From NCBI GenBank assembly GCA_023423975.1, contig JAFAEO010000055.1:1-63032 (forward strand): a DNA stretch of 63,032 nucleotides. The letters are read 5' to 3'. Source of the DNA: Pseudomonadota bacterium (GTDB lineage Bacteria > Pseudomonadota > Gammaproteobacteria > Burkholderiales > Burkholderiaceae_B). Below are positions 52,851 to 62,144 of the stretch, in pieces (within the stretch, counting starts at the first letter, position 1; each line of letters starts with the position of its first letter). The notes beneath the pieces are model-generated. The model ran no database searches. It had not been told where the DNA came from and saw nothing but the letters and a program-made list of their open reading frames with translations. The position numbers were made by a program, and so were the translations under genes.

Positions 52851-53558
52851 ATGTTTGGATCTTCTAAAAGAGCCACCTTCAAGCCTTCTGTTTTTGAAAC
52901 AAGCAGCCGTCGTCGTCACCGCCGCATGCCGCCATGGGTGGGCATACTGTTTACCGGCGTTATTATTGGCGCGGGCGGCTACTGGTTTTTGCAAACCAAT
53001 TACGGCCCCAAGCGCCTGAGCCTGGACGAATCCAATAAACTGACCAGCGAAGTCACTTCGCTCTCGACCGATCGCCAGCAGTTGCAGTCACAACTGGAAT
53101 CTGTCACGCAACAGCGCAACGCCCTGCAGTCGCAACTGGAATCGCAAACCGAAAATCTGAATAAGGCCCAGGGCCAGATCAAAGACCTGACCAATAATCT
53201 GGCGCTGATCAAAAAAGTTATTCCGGCAGACCCAAGCGGCAGTGCGCTTGGCATTCGCGTTGGCGAGTTCACCGGCCCGATGGGCAAGCTTGACTACAGC
53301 ATGCTGCTTATGAAGAAGAATGAACAGGATCCCGACTTTAAGGCGTCCATCGAGTTTGCGGTCAATGGCCGCTACCGCAATGGGCGTTCGGGTACGGCTG
53401 AACTGGATCCGATCATGCTTGACGTCACCGATTTCCAGCAGGCAGCCGGAACAGTGGAAATTCCTCCTACCATGACTGCTCGTCGGGTTACGGTTAAAAT
53501 CACAGATGTGGCAACCGGAAAGGTTTTAACCACACGCACTTTCCAGGTCAGCCGCTAA
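52851..53558 (+). CDS. Membrane-anchored coiled-coil protein (DUF6776-like)
   Basis: A 235-residue protein: a basic N-terminus with RRRHRRMPPW, one membrane helix at about 27-48 (VGILFTGVIIGAGGYWFLQ), a coiled coil at about 58-120 with a Gln/Leu-rich heptad pattern (QQLQSQLESVTQQRNALQSQ), and a C-terminal beta-rich domain (about 130-235) ending in TGKVLTTRTFQVSR. It resembles conserved betaproteobacterial proteins of unknown function; the DUF number is from memory. Topology suggests the C-terminus is periplasmic. It sits between murU and the two-component genes, so an envelope role is likely but unproven. Confidence 0.75.
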   Translation: MFGSSKRATFKPSVFETSSRRRHRRMPPWVGILFTGVIIGAGGYWFLQTNYGPKRLSLDESNKLTSEVTSLSTDRQQLQSQLESVTQQRNALQSQLESQTENLNKAQGQIKDLTNNLALIKKVIPADPSGSALGIRVGEFTGPMGKLDYSMLLMKKNEQDPDFKASIEFAVNGRYRNGRSGTAELDPIMLDVTDFQQAAGTVEIPPTMTARRVTVKITDVATGKVLTTRTFQVSR

Positions 53559-53644
53559 TGCACTGCGCAAACGGCCGATCTTTCTGATTTCATTGTATTT
53601 CGACCGCTTGCGCTCCTTTCCACCCTTTGGCAAGATGAGGCACT

Positions 53645-54352
53645 ATGGACAAGCAACTGACAAAAATTCTCGTCGTCGATGACGATCCTGCCCTGCGCCA
53701 GCTTCTCGCGGAATATCTGAACCGTCATGGTTACGATACCCTGCTTGCACCCGACGCCAGCGATATTACCCAGCGTATCACCAAATTTTCACCGGACCTG
53801 ATCGTGCTGGACCGCATGCTGCCCGGTGGTGATGGTGTGGAAACCTGCCGCAGGCTGCGCGCCCAGAATGAAGACATTCCGGTCATTCTGCTCACAGCCA
53901 AGGACGAAACGGCTGATCGCATTATCGGCCTCGAATCCGGCGCCGACGACTATCTTGGCAAACCCTTTGACCCGCGCGAACTGCTGGCGCGCATTGAAAC
54001 CGTGCTGCGACGCAAGAAAGGCGCCTCGGCGCTGGTCAAGGAAACACCGGTGCATTTCGGACCCTTTACGTTTGATCCGGCCCGGCGCCAGCTGTTCAAG
54101 GACAATGTCCAGGTCAAGCTGACCGGCGGCGAAATCAATCTGCTTGAAGCGCTGGTCAAAAACTCCGGCAAACCGCTGTCCCGCGAACGTCTGCTTGCAC
54201 TGGCGCGCGATGACGACGAAGGCGAACGCAACGACCGCGCCATCGATATTGCCATTCTGCGTCTGCGTCGCGCCGTCGAAGACGATCCCAAAGACCCGCG
54301 CTGGATTCAGACTGTCTGGGGCATTGGTTACCGATTCTCTCCTGACGCATGA
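53645..54352 (+). CDS. ompR: OmpR-family response regulator (RisA/OmpR type)
   Basis: A 235-residue regulator with an N-terminal receiver domain (acidic pocket VVDDDPALR, phospho-acceptor Asp56 in LIVLDRMLPGGDG, Lys in LGKPF) and a C-terminal winged helix (about 135-232, PHFGPFTFDPARRQLF to WGIGYRFSPD). It matches OmpR closely, including the RAP-like spacing, and its gene overlaps the sensor kinase by 4 bp. In Bordetella the corresponding pair is RisA/RisS. Targets here are unknown. Confidence 0.92.
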   Translation: MDKQLTKILVVDDDPALRQLLAEYLNRHGYDTLLAPDASDITQRITKFSPDLIVLDRMLPGGDGVETCRRLRAQNEDIPVILLTAKDETADRIIGLESGADDYLGKPFDPRELLARIETVLRRKKGASALVKETPVHFGPFTFDPARRQLFKDNVQVKLTGGEINLLEALVKNSGKPLSRERLLALARDDDEGERNDRAIDIAILRLRRAVEDDPKDPRWIQTVWGIGYRFSPDA

Positions 54353-55818
54353 TAAAACCTTCGCTGTGGCCGCGCTCCTTGCGGCTGCAGATGATCCTCT
54401 TCATTCTTGGCACTGTGATTCTGGTGCAGCTTGGCAGCTTCACAGTCGGCAACTATATCAAGGAACGTTTCCTGGAAGATATCGTTGTCAATTACCTGTC
54501 TACCACCATCCGTACGCTACGCTCAGCCGTATCGCAGATTCCTGAAAACCGTCGTGCCGACTTCATTATCGAAGCATCCCAAAAGCGCTGGTACCTGCTT
54601 TCGCGTGCCGACCCCTATGCCAATCGGCGTCGCCGCGGTGGCACACTCGAAAACCCAATTTCCCCTGCCCCCCCGCCTGTGCCAGAAGCCGCCCGTGAGG
54701 TGGAGCGCGCCCGTCGCCAGGCTGCTCAGAAACCGCCCCCAGGGCCATCGCGCCTTACCCAGGAACCCAGCGGCGACATTCTGAAAATCGTCAAGCGGCT
54801 CAATATGGAACTGGATGACGGCACGCGGGTCGGCCTGACGCGCGGACCAACACCGCGCATGTTCATTTCGCTGCAATCAGACGACGATGGCACGCAATTC
54901 ATTCGCGAATGGCTGGTCATACCGCTGGACCGTATCCAGCCGCCCAACATGCATGCGATTACCATCGCCTGGCTCAGCCTGACCGGCCTGCTGTTGATTC
55001 TGGCTGCCGGGTTCGCCTGGCATATCACGCGCCCGCTAACGCGCCTTACCCTGGCCGCAGACAAACTGGCTCAGGGACGTCCGGAACGCGTCACTCCGGC
55101 AGGTCCGACTGAAACCCGTCAACTGGGAGAACGTTTCAACGCCATGCTGGATGCGCTGGAAGAATCCAAGGCCGTCCAGCAGACTCTGCTGGCTGGGTTG
55201 CCCCATGACCTGAAGAGCCCGCTGGCACGCATGCGACTACGCGTAGAACTGACCGATGACACGACGTTCAAGGAAGGCATGCGCAATGACGTGCATGAAA
55301 TGCAGGACATGATTGACCAGTTCATCAGCTATGTGCGGGGATCGGACCTGGCCACCTATAAGTTTCAGTCCATCAATATCTGCAATTGGGTTGAGGAGCG
55401 CGTGGCTTCCTGGCACGATGCAGGCAGCCCGGTGCATCTGCGTCCCCTGCCCGCCGCGACAGCCTATGTCAGTGCCGATACCTTATCTTTAGGACGTGTT
55501 CTGGATAATCTGATCAGCAATGCCCTCAAGCATGGTCGCCCCCCGGTGGATGTGGGTCTGACACTAACCGAAGACCAGGCGATGCTTTCTGTGGCCGATC
55601 ATGGTGACGGAATTCCGGCAGAGCGCCGCTCCGAAGCACTGCGCGCATTTTCACGCCTGGATTCCGCCCGGACCATGACCGGCAGCGTCGGCCTGGGGCT
55701 CTCCCTGGCAGAGACCATCGTCAGCGCACATAACGGCAAGCTGACTCTGGACAGCAGCGACAGTGGCGGCCTGCTGGTAACAGTCACCCTGCCCCGGGTT
55801 AATCCGCCCGCTTCATAA
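54349..55818 (+). CDS. envZ: EnvZ/RisS-type sensor histidine kinase
   Basis: A 489-residue inner-membrane kinase for the adjacent OmpR-type regulator. Two membrane helices (about 14-34 and 203-223) flank a periplasmic domain that contains an unusual Pro/Ala/Arg-rich insert at about 103-145. The HAMP domain follows, then the H-box LLAGLPHDLKSPLARMRLR with His286, N-box DNLISNALKHGR and G-boxes DHGDGIPAERR and GSVGLGLSLAETIV. Its 3' end overlaps that of the convergent cydB-like gene by 20 bp. In classical Bordetella the RisS gene is damaged in B. pertussis; here it is intact. Confidence 0.92.
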   Translation: MIKPSLWPRSLRLQMILFILGTVILVQLGSFTVGNYIKERFLEDIVVNYLSTTIRTLRSAVSQIPENRRADFIIEASQKRWYLLSRADPYANRRRRGGTLENPISPAPPPVPEAAREVERARRQAAQKPPPGPSRLTQEPSGDILKIVKRLNMELDDGTRVGLTRGPTPRMFISLQSDDDGTQFIREWLVIPLDRIQPPNMHAITIAWLSLTGLLLILAAGFAWHITRPLTRLTLAADKLAQGRPERVTPAGPTETRQLGERFNAMLDALEESKAVQQTLLAGLPHDLKSPLARMRLRVELTDDTTFKEGMRNDVHEMQDMIDQFISYVRGSDLATYKFQSINICNWVEERVASWHDAGSPVHLRPLPAATAYVSADTLSLGRVLDNLISNALKHGRPPVDVGLTLTEDQAMLSVADHGDGIPAERRSEALRAFSRLDSARTMTGSVGLGLSLAETIVSAHNGKLTLDSSDSGGLLVTVTLPRVNPPAS

Positions 55819-56854
55819 ACGACACATCTTTGGCCTTGCGCTCCTTGCCCAGCATATCCCGGTAATACCACAGCGTGACCAGTGGCAGCACCACCAGGAA
55901 CAACGCAAAGGCAACAACCAGCAAGCGAGTGGTTCCCAGGCTGGTCACACTTTCCCAAATAGTCAGTTCATCCAATACAAAAAACGGGAAAACACTGTAC
56001 ACCAGTCCGCCAATCACGCTCAACACAATCAACACCGTCAGAATGAAGGGCAGCCAGATAAGCAGACGCACGCGCTGCACCTTGCGCACCACCAGCTCGA
56101 TCAGCACAAACATTGCAAGCAAGGCAAACCAGCCGATCAGCACCACAGGTAGTCGTGTCGTTTCGGTCCACTTGAAAAAAACCCCTCCATTGACCATACC
56201 CAGCGCCACGGACACGGCCACCACACCCGCCGCAGTCAGGCGGGATGCCCGGCGCACCCATCCCCGGGCCTGCAATTGCAGCTCATCTTCGACCCGCATC
56301 AGCAGCCAGGTGGCACCCAGCAGTATAAAGGTGGCCACGGTACATAATGCAATGAATACCGCAAACAATTGGCTACCTGGCTCAGTACCAAAATTGACGG
56401 CAATCCGGCCAAGCACCAGCCCCTGTCCGAAAGCAGTAAGCAGCGAACCCACAGCAAAGGCGGCGGCAAACACGGAACGACCACCGGCCAGCGCTCTTAG
56501 CCGAAACTCATAGGCCACGCCTCGCAACAAGGCACCGGCAGCCAGCAACATCAACGGCAAATACAGGGCGCCGCTGACATAGGCCCATGCCTTGGGAAAG
56601 GCCGACAGCAGGATGGCACAACCGAAGAAGATCCAAAAGACGTTCATGTCGCGCCATGGGCCCAGGAACGTGAACATGCGAGCCCGCTGTTCAGGCGTCG
56701 CGAAAGGCATCAGCATACCCACGCCCAGATCGAAGCCGTCCAGGACCGCCCCGGCGATGGACACACCAAGAAATACGGTAAAACAAAGCAGGGGCATCCA
56801 GAAGCCCGGATCGTAGCTATTGAGTCCCAAAGAGCCCGCCAGTGTATCAATCAT
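55799..56854 (-). CDS. Cytochrome bd-type oxidase subunit II (CydB-like)
   Basis: A 351-residue membrane protein with about nine helices. The CydB signature AVLDGFDLGVGMLMPF is near residue 36, followed by GPWRDMNVFWIFFGCAILLSA (family PHWDGNQVW region) and a conserved C-terminus SVFPFFVLDELTIWESVTSL. These line up with E. coli CydB by eye over the full length. It overlaps the CydA-like gene by 4 bp and converges on the sensor kinase with a 20-bp 3' overlap. CydB does not bind haem in true bd oxidases; its quality here contrasts with the degenerate subunit I. I find no cydX or cydDC in the window. Confidence 0.82.
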   Translation of the reverse strand: MIDTLAGSLGLNSYDPGFWMPLLCFTVFLGVSIAGAVLDGFDLGVGMLMPFATPEQRARMFTFLGPWRDMNVFWIFFGCAILLSAFPKAWAYVSGALYLPLMLLAAGALLRGVAYEFRLRALAGGRSVFAAAFAVGSLLTAFGQGLVLGRIAVNFGTEPGSQLFAVFIALCTVATFILLGATWLLMRVEDELQLQARGWVRRASRLTAAGVVAVSVALGMVNGGVFFKWTETTRLPVVLIGWFALLAMFVLIELVVRKVQRVRLLIWLPFILTVLIVLSVIGGLVYSVFPFFVLDELTIWESVTSLGTTRLLVVAFALFLVVLPLVTLWYYRDMLGKERKAKDVSFMKRAD

Positions 56855-58011
56855 GCCGTTCTCCGGATTTTACGCACGGGCACGACCCCATAGCGGGCAG
56901 CGCGGCGCGCCAGGAAAACGAAACCGGCTACAATCACGGCGAACAGCAACCACATAACCACTGTGACAGCACTAATCAACACGATACCCTGCTCGCTGCT
57001 GAACGCTTCTGCGTAGGTCACCAGCCCATGCACGAAATACTGGCCATCGCGCAACGACAGCAGGACATATGTCAGCCACATAACCAGCCAGCTCACAGGG
57101 CCAACCCATACCAGCACGTGCTGCACCCAGTGCGGCAGTTTACCGAAATCGTTGCGCCGCTTCAGATACCAGCACCATTGGATCAGAGACACCAGTGCCA
57201 GCAGCACAAGCAAGCCAAGCACCAGTTTTTGCGCCCAAAGTCCGATGATCGGCAGCGCTGCACCCTGGCGGAACAGCTCGGTTTGAAACACAGCGCCGCT
57301 GGTGGCCAGCACGACCAGCCCCAGTGTCATCAACCCGGTGCCTATTCTGAATCCCAATTGTTCGGCCGCATTCAGGGGTTTGGCCAGGGCCTCGCTGGCA
57401 CTGATCGATACCATCAGTCCGCCAACACCCAGGGCCCCCAATGCGATCATGAAAGCGACACGATGCCAGGCCTGGGCCTGCAGGATAAACGCACGCCAGT
57501 CAGTCAGGGTGAGCGGGAGGGTGTCGGGCGCCAGGCCGGCCGGAAAATGCAGCCAGCTCTGAAAGCAGATCAACAACACAGCAATAACAGTCAGGCCGAG
57601 CGCTGCCAGCAATACAAAAATGCTGTGCAACCAGGATGAAAGGGTTCCCTGGCGATACAGCATGACATCAGTTACGAACAGTTTGATGATGAATGTGATG
57701 GCGGCAATCAGGACGATGAGCGGACCGCTGACGGGTCCCAGCCGCACAAACAGATTGGGCCATAAGGCGCCGGACTGGATCAGGATAAACACCATGCCAA
57801 GCAGCGCTACGGTCATCGAAAGCGCGAAAATACGCACCCAGAAGCGGTACATCTCCATCCAGCGCCCGTCGGCAGCCTTGCGATGCGTCATGCCCTTGCA
57901 GAACAGCAGAAGCCAGCCCAAAACGACCGTACACAGACCGAAAGCGGAAAAAAAGGAGAGCGAACTGAAAAACTGCAGTTTAGCCAGCTGTAATGATGAA
58001 ATATCCCACAT
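56851..58011 (-). CDS. CydA-like membrane protein, short, apparently lacking haem ligands
   Basis: A 386-residue polytopic protein upstream of cydB. The first helix KLQFFSSLSFFSAFGL aligns with the CydA pattern RLQFxxTxxYHF, but the haem-ligand His19 position holds Phe (residues 20-21). The regions of Glu99, Glu107, His186 and Met393 show no equivalent acids or ligands by eye (His183 in AWHRVAF is about one turn off), and the quinol-binding Q-loop and GRQPW are absent, replaced by SLRDGQYF near 320. True CydA is 470-530 residues. So it belongs to the superfamily by architecture and neighbour, but activity as a haem oxidase looks doubtful. Confidence 0.7.
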   Translation of the reverse strand: MWDISSLQLAKLQFFSSLSFFSAFGLCTVVLGWLLLFCKGMTHRKAADGRWMEMYRFWVRIFALSMTVALLGMVFILIQSGALWPNLFVRLGPVSGPLIVLIAAITFIIKLFVTDVMLYRQGTLSSWLHSIFVLLAALGLTVIAVLLICFQSWLHFPAGLAPDTLPLTLTDWRAFILQAQAWHRVAFMIALGALGVGGLMVSISASEALAKPLNAAEQLGFRIGTGLMTLGLVVLATSGAVFQTELFRQGAALPIIGLWAQKLVLGLLVLLALVSLIQWCWYLKRRNDFGKLPHWVQHVLVWVGPVSWLVMWLTYVLLSLRDGQYFVHGLVTYAEAFSSEQGIVLISAVTVVMWLLFAVIVAGFVFLARRAARYGVVPVRKIRRTA

Positions 58012-58116
58012 TCTCGATAGCAGTTTAAATTTCGGAGCAGTTGAGCGATTCCCATGAGTCTAACCGCTGAACATGGCAAAATGGTCGATATTATCGAATT
58101 ACTGAAATTTTAAAAT

Positions 58117-59877
58117 ATGTCCGCCTCAACGCCAGAGCTTCCTGCCGCCAATTTTTTGCGAACCATCATTGAAAACGATCTGAGCAACGACCGCTATCAA
58201 TCAAAAAGATGGGCCGGTGAACCCGGGCCAGCGTCGGTTTTACAGAATGCACCGAAAGATCCGGCCCGCATCCGCACCCGTTTCCCGCCCGAACCCAATG
58301 GCTACCTGCATATCGGGCACGCCAAAAGCATCTGCCTCAATTTCGGTTTGGCACGCGATTATGGCGGCATCTGTCATTTGCGCTTTGACGACACCAATCC
58401 TGAGAAAGAAGAACAGGAATATGTGGATGCCATTGACGACACGCTCGAGTGGCTGGGTTTCACCACCAAAGGGCCCGATGGCGATGAAAACCGCTATTTC
58501 GCCAGCGACTATTTTGGCTACATGTATGACTTTGCTGAAGCGCTGATCAAGGGCGGTTATGCCTATGTCGATGAACAGTCGCCTGAACAGATCCGGCTCA
58601 ACCGCGGCACGCTTACCTCGGCCGGCGTCGATTCGCCCTGGCGTGATCGCTCGCCCGAGTCTTCACTGACGCTGCTGCGTGAAATGAAAGCGGGCAAACA
58701 CCCTGACGGCAGCCTGGCGCTTCGCGCCAAAGTGGACATGGCCTCGCCCAATATCAATATGCGGGATCCTGTGCTATATCGTATTCGCCATGCGGCACAT
58801 CACCGCACCGGCAACGATTGGTGCATCTACCCCATGTACACCTACGCCCATCCGATAGAGGACGCGCTCGAAGGCATCACGCACAGCATCTGTACGCTGG
58901 AATTCGAAGACCAGCGGCCGTTCTATGACTGGGTGCTGGCCAGACTGATGGAGCTGGGCCAGTTGCGCGATCCGCTGCCCCGCCAGTATGAATTTGCGCG
59001 CCTGAACCTCAAGCATGTGGTTACCAGCAAGCGCAAGCTGCTGCAACTGGTGCGCGAAAGCCATGTCACCGGCTGGGATGATCCGCGCATGCCCACCCTC
59101 GCCGGGTTGCGTCGCCGCGGCTATACGCCTTCCGCCCTCAAGCTTTTCTGTGATCGCCTGGGCGTATCCAAGTCCGACTCGCGGATTGACTATAGCCTGC
59201 TTGAGCAGGCGCTACGCGATGACCTTGATCCGATTTCCGATCGCAGTGTGGCCGTGCTCGATCCGATCAGGCTCATCATCACCAATTACCCCGAAGGGCA
59301 GACCGAGGCATGCAGCGCCCCGCGCAATCCGCACGATGCGCAGGCCGGCCGGCGCGAGTTCCCCTTCTCGCGTGAATTGCTGATAGAGCGCGACGATTTC
59401 CGCGAAGAACCGCCCAAAAAATATTTCCGCCTGTTCCCCGGCAATACCGTCAGGCTCAAATATGCCTATGTGATCAAATGCACCGGTTTTGCCAAGGACG
59501 AGGCCGGTAATATTACACATGTATATGCAGAATACCTTCCCGACACCAAGAGTGGTACGCCTGGCGCCGACAGCGTCAAGGTCAAGGGCAATATCACCTG
59601 GATCAGCGCGGCGCATGCCGTGCCGGCCACCGTCATGCTCTATGATCGGCTCTTTACCGACCCGTCTCCAGACAGCGGAGAAAAGAATTTCCTTGATTAT
59701 CTGAATCCGGACTCGGTGCAACGCGTCAAGGCCTGGCTCGAGCCGGGCTTTACCGCCACACCCGACGCCCGCTGGCAATTTGAACGGCTGGGCTATTTTG
59801 TGGCAGACTCCAAAGACTCCACTCCTGAAAACCCGGTATTGAACCGCTGTGTTACGCTGCGGGATTCATGGTCCTAA
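58117..59877 (+). CDS. glnS: Glutaminyl-tRNA synthetase
   Basis: A 586-residue class I synthetase. HIGH box in PPEPNGYLHIGHAKSICLNF near residue 65, the LRFDDTNPEKEEQEYVDAI block, and the KMSKS-equivalent VVTSKRKLLQLV near residue 310; C-terminal anticodon-binding barrels complete. Presence of GlnRS rather than the GatCAB route alone is normal for betaproteobacteria. It stands 21 bp before minC; divergent from the CydA-like gene across about 105 bp. Confidence 0.95.
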   Translation: MSASTPELPAANFLRTIIENDLSNDRYQSKRWAGEPGPASVLQNAPKDPARIRTRFPPEPNGYLHIGHAKSICLNFGLARDYGGICHLRFDDTNPEKEEQEYVDAIDDTLEWLGFTTKGPDGDENRYFASDYFGYMYDFAEALIKGGYAYVDEQSPEQIRLNRGTLTSAGVDSPWRDRSPESSLTLLREMKAGKHPDGSLALRAKVDMASPNINMRDPVLYRIRHAAHHRTGNDWCIYPMYTYAHPIEDALEGITHSICTLEFEDQRPFYDWVLARLMELGQLRDPLPRQYEFARLNLKHVVTSKRKLLQLVRESHVTGWDDPRMPTLAGLRRRGYTPSALKLFCDRLGVSKSDSRIDYSLLEQALRDDLDPISDRSVAVLDPIRLIITNYPEGQTEACSAPRNPHDAQAGRREFPFSRELLIERDDFREEPPKKYFRLFPGNTVRLKYAYVIKCTGFAKDEAGNITHVYAEYLPDTKSGTPGADSVKVKGNITWISAAHAVPATVMLYDRLFTDPSPDSGEKNFLDYLNPDSVQRVKAWLEPGFTATPDARWQFERLGYFVADSKDSTPENPVLNRCVTLRDSWS

Positions 59878-59898
59878 TTTATTAAAGTGAATTGAAAC

Positions 59899-60795
59899 GT
59901 GGCTTCCAAATCCTCTTCCTCTGCCCTCGAATTCAAAAGCGCTTCGCTTTTCGTTGTCCGGATCGAACTGAAAAGTACCGATACGGCCGCGCTGCAGCAG
60001 GCGCTGGAACAGAAAATGGCCGAAGCCGGCAGTCTGTTCGAACACGAACCGGTTGTCCTGGATATCAACGGCCTGAGCACTGCACCAGACTGGGCTGAAC
60101 TGGTATCACTTCTGGCCCGGCACAAGCTTCCGGTAATCGGCGTTATGGGGCCTGATGGCGCCCTGATTGACAGTGCCCGCCAGGCAGGCCTGTGCAAGGT
60201 CGACGTGTCCACCCTCAATAATCGCCAGCCGCCTGAACCAACCCTGCTGACCGAACCGGTAGCCGATGCGGTCAAGCTGGCGCCGGCCGCTAATATTCGT
60301 ACAGTGGCGACAGCGACGGAAAAAGACACGCCTCCTGCGCCAAAAGCCCCACCGGCCGACACCCGCAAGGCATCGCAGTCCTCGCGCGCACCGTCGCGAC
60401 TAGCCGAGCCGATCGTGCGAGAAACCATTCGTGAAGTGCCGGTACCGGTTCCCACCATGGTACTGGCGCGCCAGTTGCGCTCCGGTCAGCGCGTCTATGC
60501 GCGCAACAGCGACCTGATTGTCATCGGCGTTGTCAGCCGTGGCGCCGAAGTGATCGCCGACGGCAACATTCACGTATACGGTCCGCTGCGTGGCAAAGCC
60601 ATCGCCGGCGCCCGCGGTAACGCATCGGCGCGGATTTTCACTTCACATCTGGATGCTGAACTGCTGGCCATAGCCGGTATCTATCGCGTCATCGACGCCG
60701 ATATCGAGCCACAGCTCAATAAAAAGCCAGTCATTGTCGAACTTGACAACGATACACTCAAATTTATTCCGGGCGACAACAGCGGCCAGGGCTAG
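59899..60795 (+). CDS. minC: Septum site-determining protein MinC
   Basis: A 298-residue FtsZ-assembly inhibitor. The N-terminal FtsZ-interaction domain spans about residues 8-105 (FKSASLFVVRIELKSTD to GLCKVDV) and the C-terminal beta-helix domain starts near RQLRSGQRVYARNSDLIVIG and contains HVYGPLRGKAIAGARGN. Between them is a long Pro/Ala-rich linker of about 80 residues, longer than in E. coli MinC (231 residues). The start codon is GTG. minD follows after 97 bp, longer than usual spacing. Confidence 0.92.
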   Translation: MASKSSSSALEFKSASLFVVRIELKSTDTAALQQALEQKMAEAGSLFEHEPVVLDINGLSTAPDWAELVSLLARHKLPVIGVMGPDGALIDSARQAGLCKVDVSTLNNRQPPEPTLLTEPVADAVKLAPAANIRTVATATEKDTPPAPKAPPADTRKASQSSRAPSRLAEPIVRETIREVPVPVPTMVLARQLRSGQRVYARNSDLIVIGVVSRGAEVIADGNIHVYGPLRGKAIAGARGNASARIFTSHLDAELLAIAGIYRVIDADIEPQLNKKPVIVELDNDTLKFIPGDNSGQG

Positions 60796-60892
60796 CACTG
60801 GCTTCCCGTAACGTTTTTTAAAAGAAATTCATACCGATATGCGTTAAGATATCGGCACTTACAGCCATACGGATATATAGGAATAACCTTAC

Positions 60893-61708
60893 ATGACTCG
60901 CATCATTGTGGTAACTTCAGGTAAAGGCGGCGTGGGCAAAACCACCACCAGCGCCAGTTTTTCATCCGGCCTAGCCATGCGTGGCCACAAAACAGCCGTC
61001 ATCGATTTCGACGTGGGCCTGCGTAACCTTGACCTTATCATGGGATGTGAACGCCGCGTCGTGTACGATTTCGTCAACGTTATTCAGGGTGAAGCCACGC
61101 TGAACCAGGCGCTGATCAAGGACAAGCAGATGGAAAATCTGTTCATCCTGCCTGCGTCACAAACTCGCGACAAGGACGCACTTACGCGCGAAGGCGTGGA
61201 GAAAGTGCTGAACGATCTCAAAGCGATGGATTTTGAATATATCGTATGTGACTCACCCGCCGGCATTGAAACCGGTGCGCTCATGGCGGCCTATTTTGCC
61301 GACGATGCATTGGTCGTGACCAATCCCGAAGTATCCTCAGTACGCGACTCCGATCGCATTCTGGGCATCCTGTCCTCCAAGTCGCGCCGCTCCGAACTGG
61401 GCGAAGATGCAGTCAAGGAATACCTGGTGCTCACCCGCTACAGTCCGAAACGCGTTGAGGACGGCGAGATGCTGTCCCTGAAAGATATTGAAGATATTCT
61501 GCGCATCAAGCTGATCGGCGTCGTGCCCGAGTCTGAATCGGTGCTGCAGGCATCCAACTCCGGCGTTCCTGCCATTCATCTTAAAGACTCTGACGTGTCC
61601 GAAGCCTATCAGGACATCGTTGCACGCTACCTGGGCGAAGAAAAACCGCTGCGCTTTACCGACTACAACAAACCGGGCTTCTTCAAACGACTTTTCGGAG
61701 GCAAGTAA
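60893..61708 (+). CDS. minD: Septum site-determining ATPase MinD
   Basis: A 271-residue deviant Walker A ATPase. The motif is TSGKGGVGKTTTSASF at residues about 8-23, with FDVGLRNLDLIMGCERR, CDSPAGIETGALMAAYFAD and ending FKRLFGGK, a C-terminal amphipathic membrane-targeting helix. With MinC and MinE it oscillates between poles. Stop is 1 bp before minE. Confidence 0.96.
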   Translation: MTRIIVVTSGKGGVGKTTTSASFSSGLAMRGHKTAVIDFDVGLRNLDLIMGCERRVVYDFVNVIQGEATLNQALIKDKQMENLFILPASQTRDKDALTREGVEKVLNDLKAMDFEYIVCDSPAGIETGALMAAYFADDALVVTNPEVSSVRDSDRILGILSSKSRRSELGEDAVKEYLVLTRYSPKRVEDGEMLSLKDIEDILRIKLIGVVPESESVLQASNSGVPAIHLKDSDVSEAYQDIVARYLGEEKPLRFTDYNKPGFFKRLFGGK

Positions 61709-61709
61709 T

Positions 61710-61994
61710 ATGTCCTTCCTGAAATTTCTTCTTGGTGAAAAAAAATCATCAGCCAGCGTTGCCAAAGAACGTCTTCAGCTCATCATTACACATGAGCGCA
61801 GAGAAGGCACGGCCAACGCGCCAGATTTTCTTCCACAACTGCAAAAAGATCTGATTGAAGTCATCTCGAAGTACATCAAAATCAATCCGGAAGATCTGAA
61901 AGTCAATGTAGACAAGCATGGTAATCTGGAAGTACTCGAAGTCAAAATCGAAATGCCTCAGGATCCCAGGGATGTGATCGCAAAGGTCGGCTGA
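61710..61994 (+). CDS. minE: Cell division topological specificity factor MinE
   Basis: A 94-residue protein: N-terminal membrane/MinD-interacting segment SFLKFLLGEKKSSASVAKERLQLI and the anti-MinCD region with THERREG, then the topological-specificity domain ending EMPQDPRDVIAKVG. The ATG at 61710 follows the minD stop by one base; the longer in-frame extension to 61620 lies inside minD. Slightly longer than the usual 84-90 residues. Confidence 0.94.
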   Translation: MSFLKFLLGEKKSSASVAKERLQLIITHERREGTANAPDFLPQLQKDLIEVISKYIKINPEDLKVNVDKHGNLEVLEVKIEMPQDPRDVIAKVG

Positions 61995-62103
61995 TTCGCG
62001 CCCACGCATAGCCATCACAACTGTGTTGGCAGCGGCCCCGGAGCTGATCCCTTCTGGTGCTGCGCGAGCAAAACCCAGACAGCAAGCCAAATTGAACAGC
62101 GCC

Positions 62104-62144
62104 ACAGTAACCGCAACAGCTAGCGGTATTGCGGTGCTGTTTTT
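62104..62144 (+). terminator. Likely terminator of minCDE
   Basis: ACAG-TA-ACCGCAA pairs with TTGCGGT-G-CTGT around a 12-base loop, followed directly by TTTTT. It lies about 110 bp after the minE stop. Confidence 0.6.
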
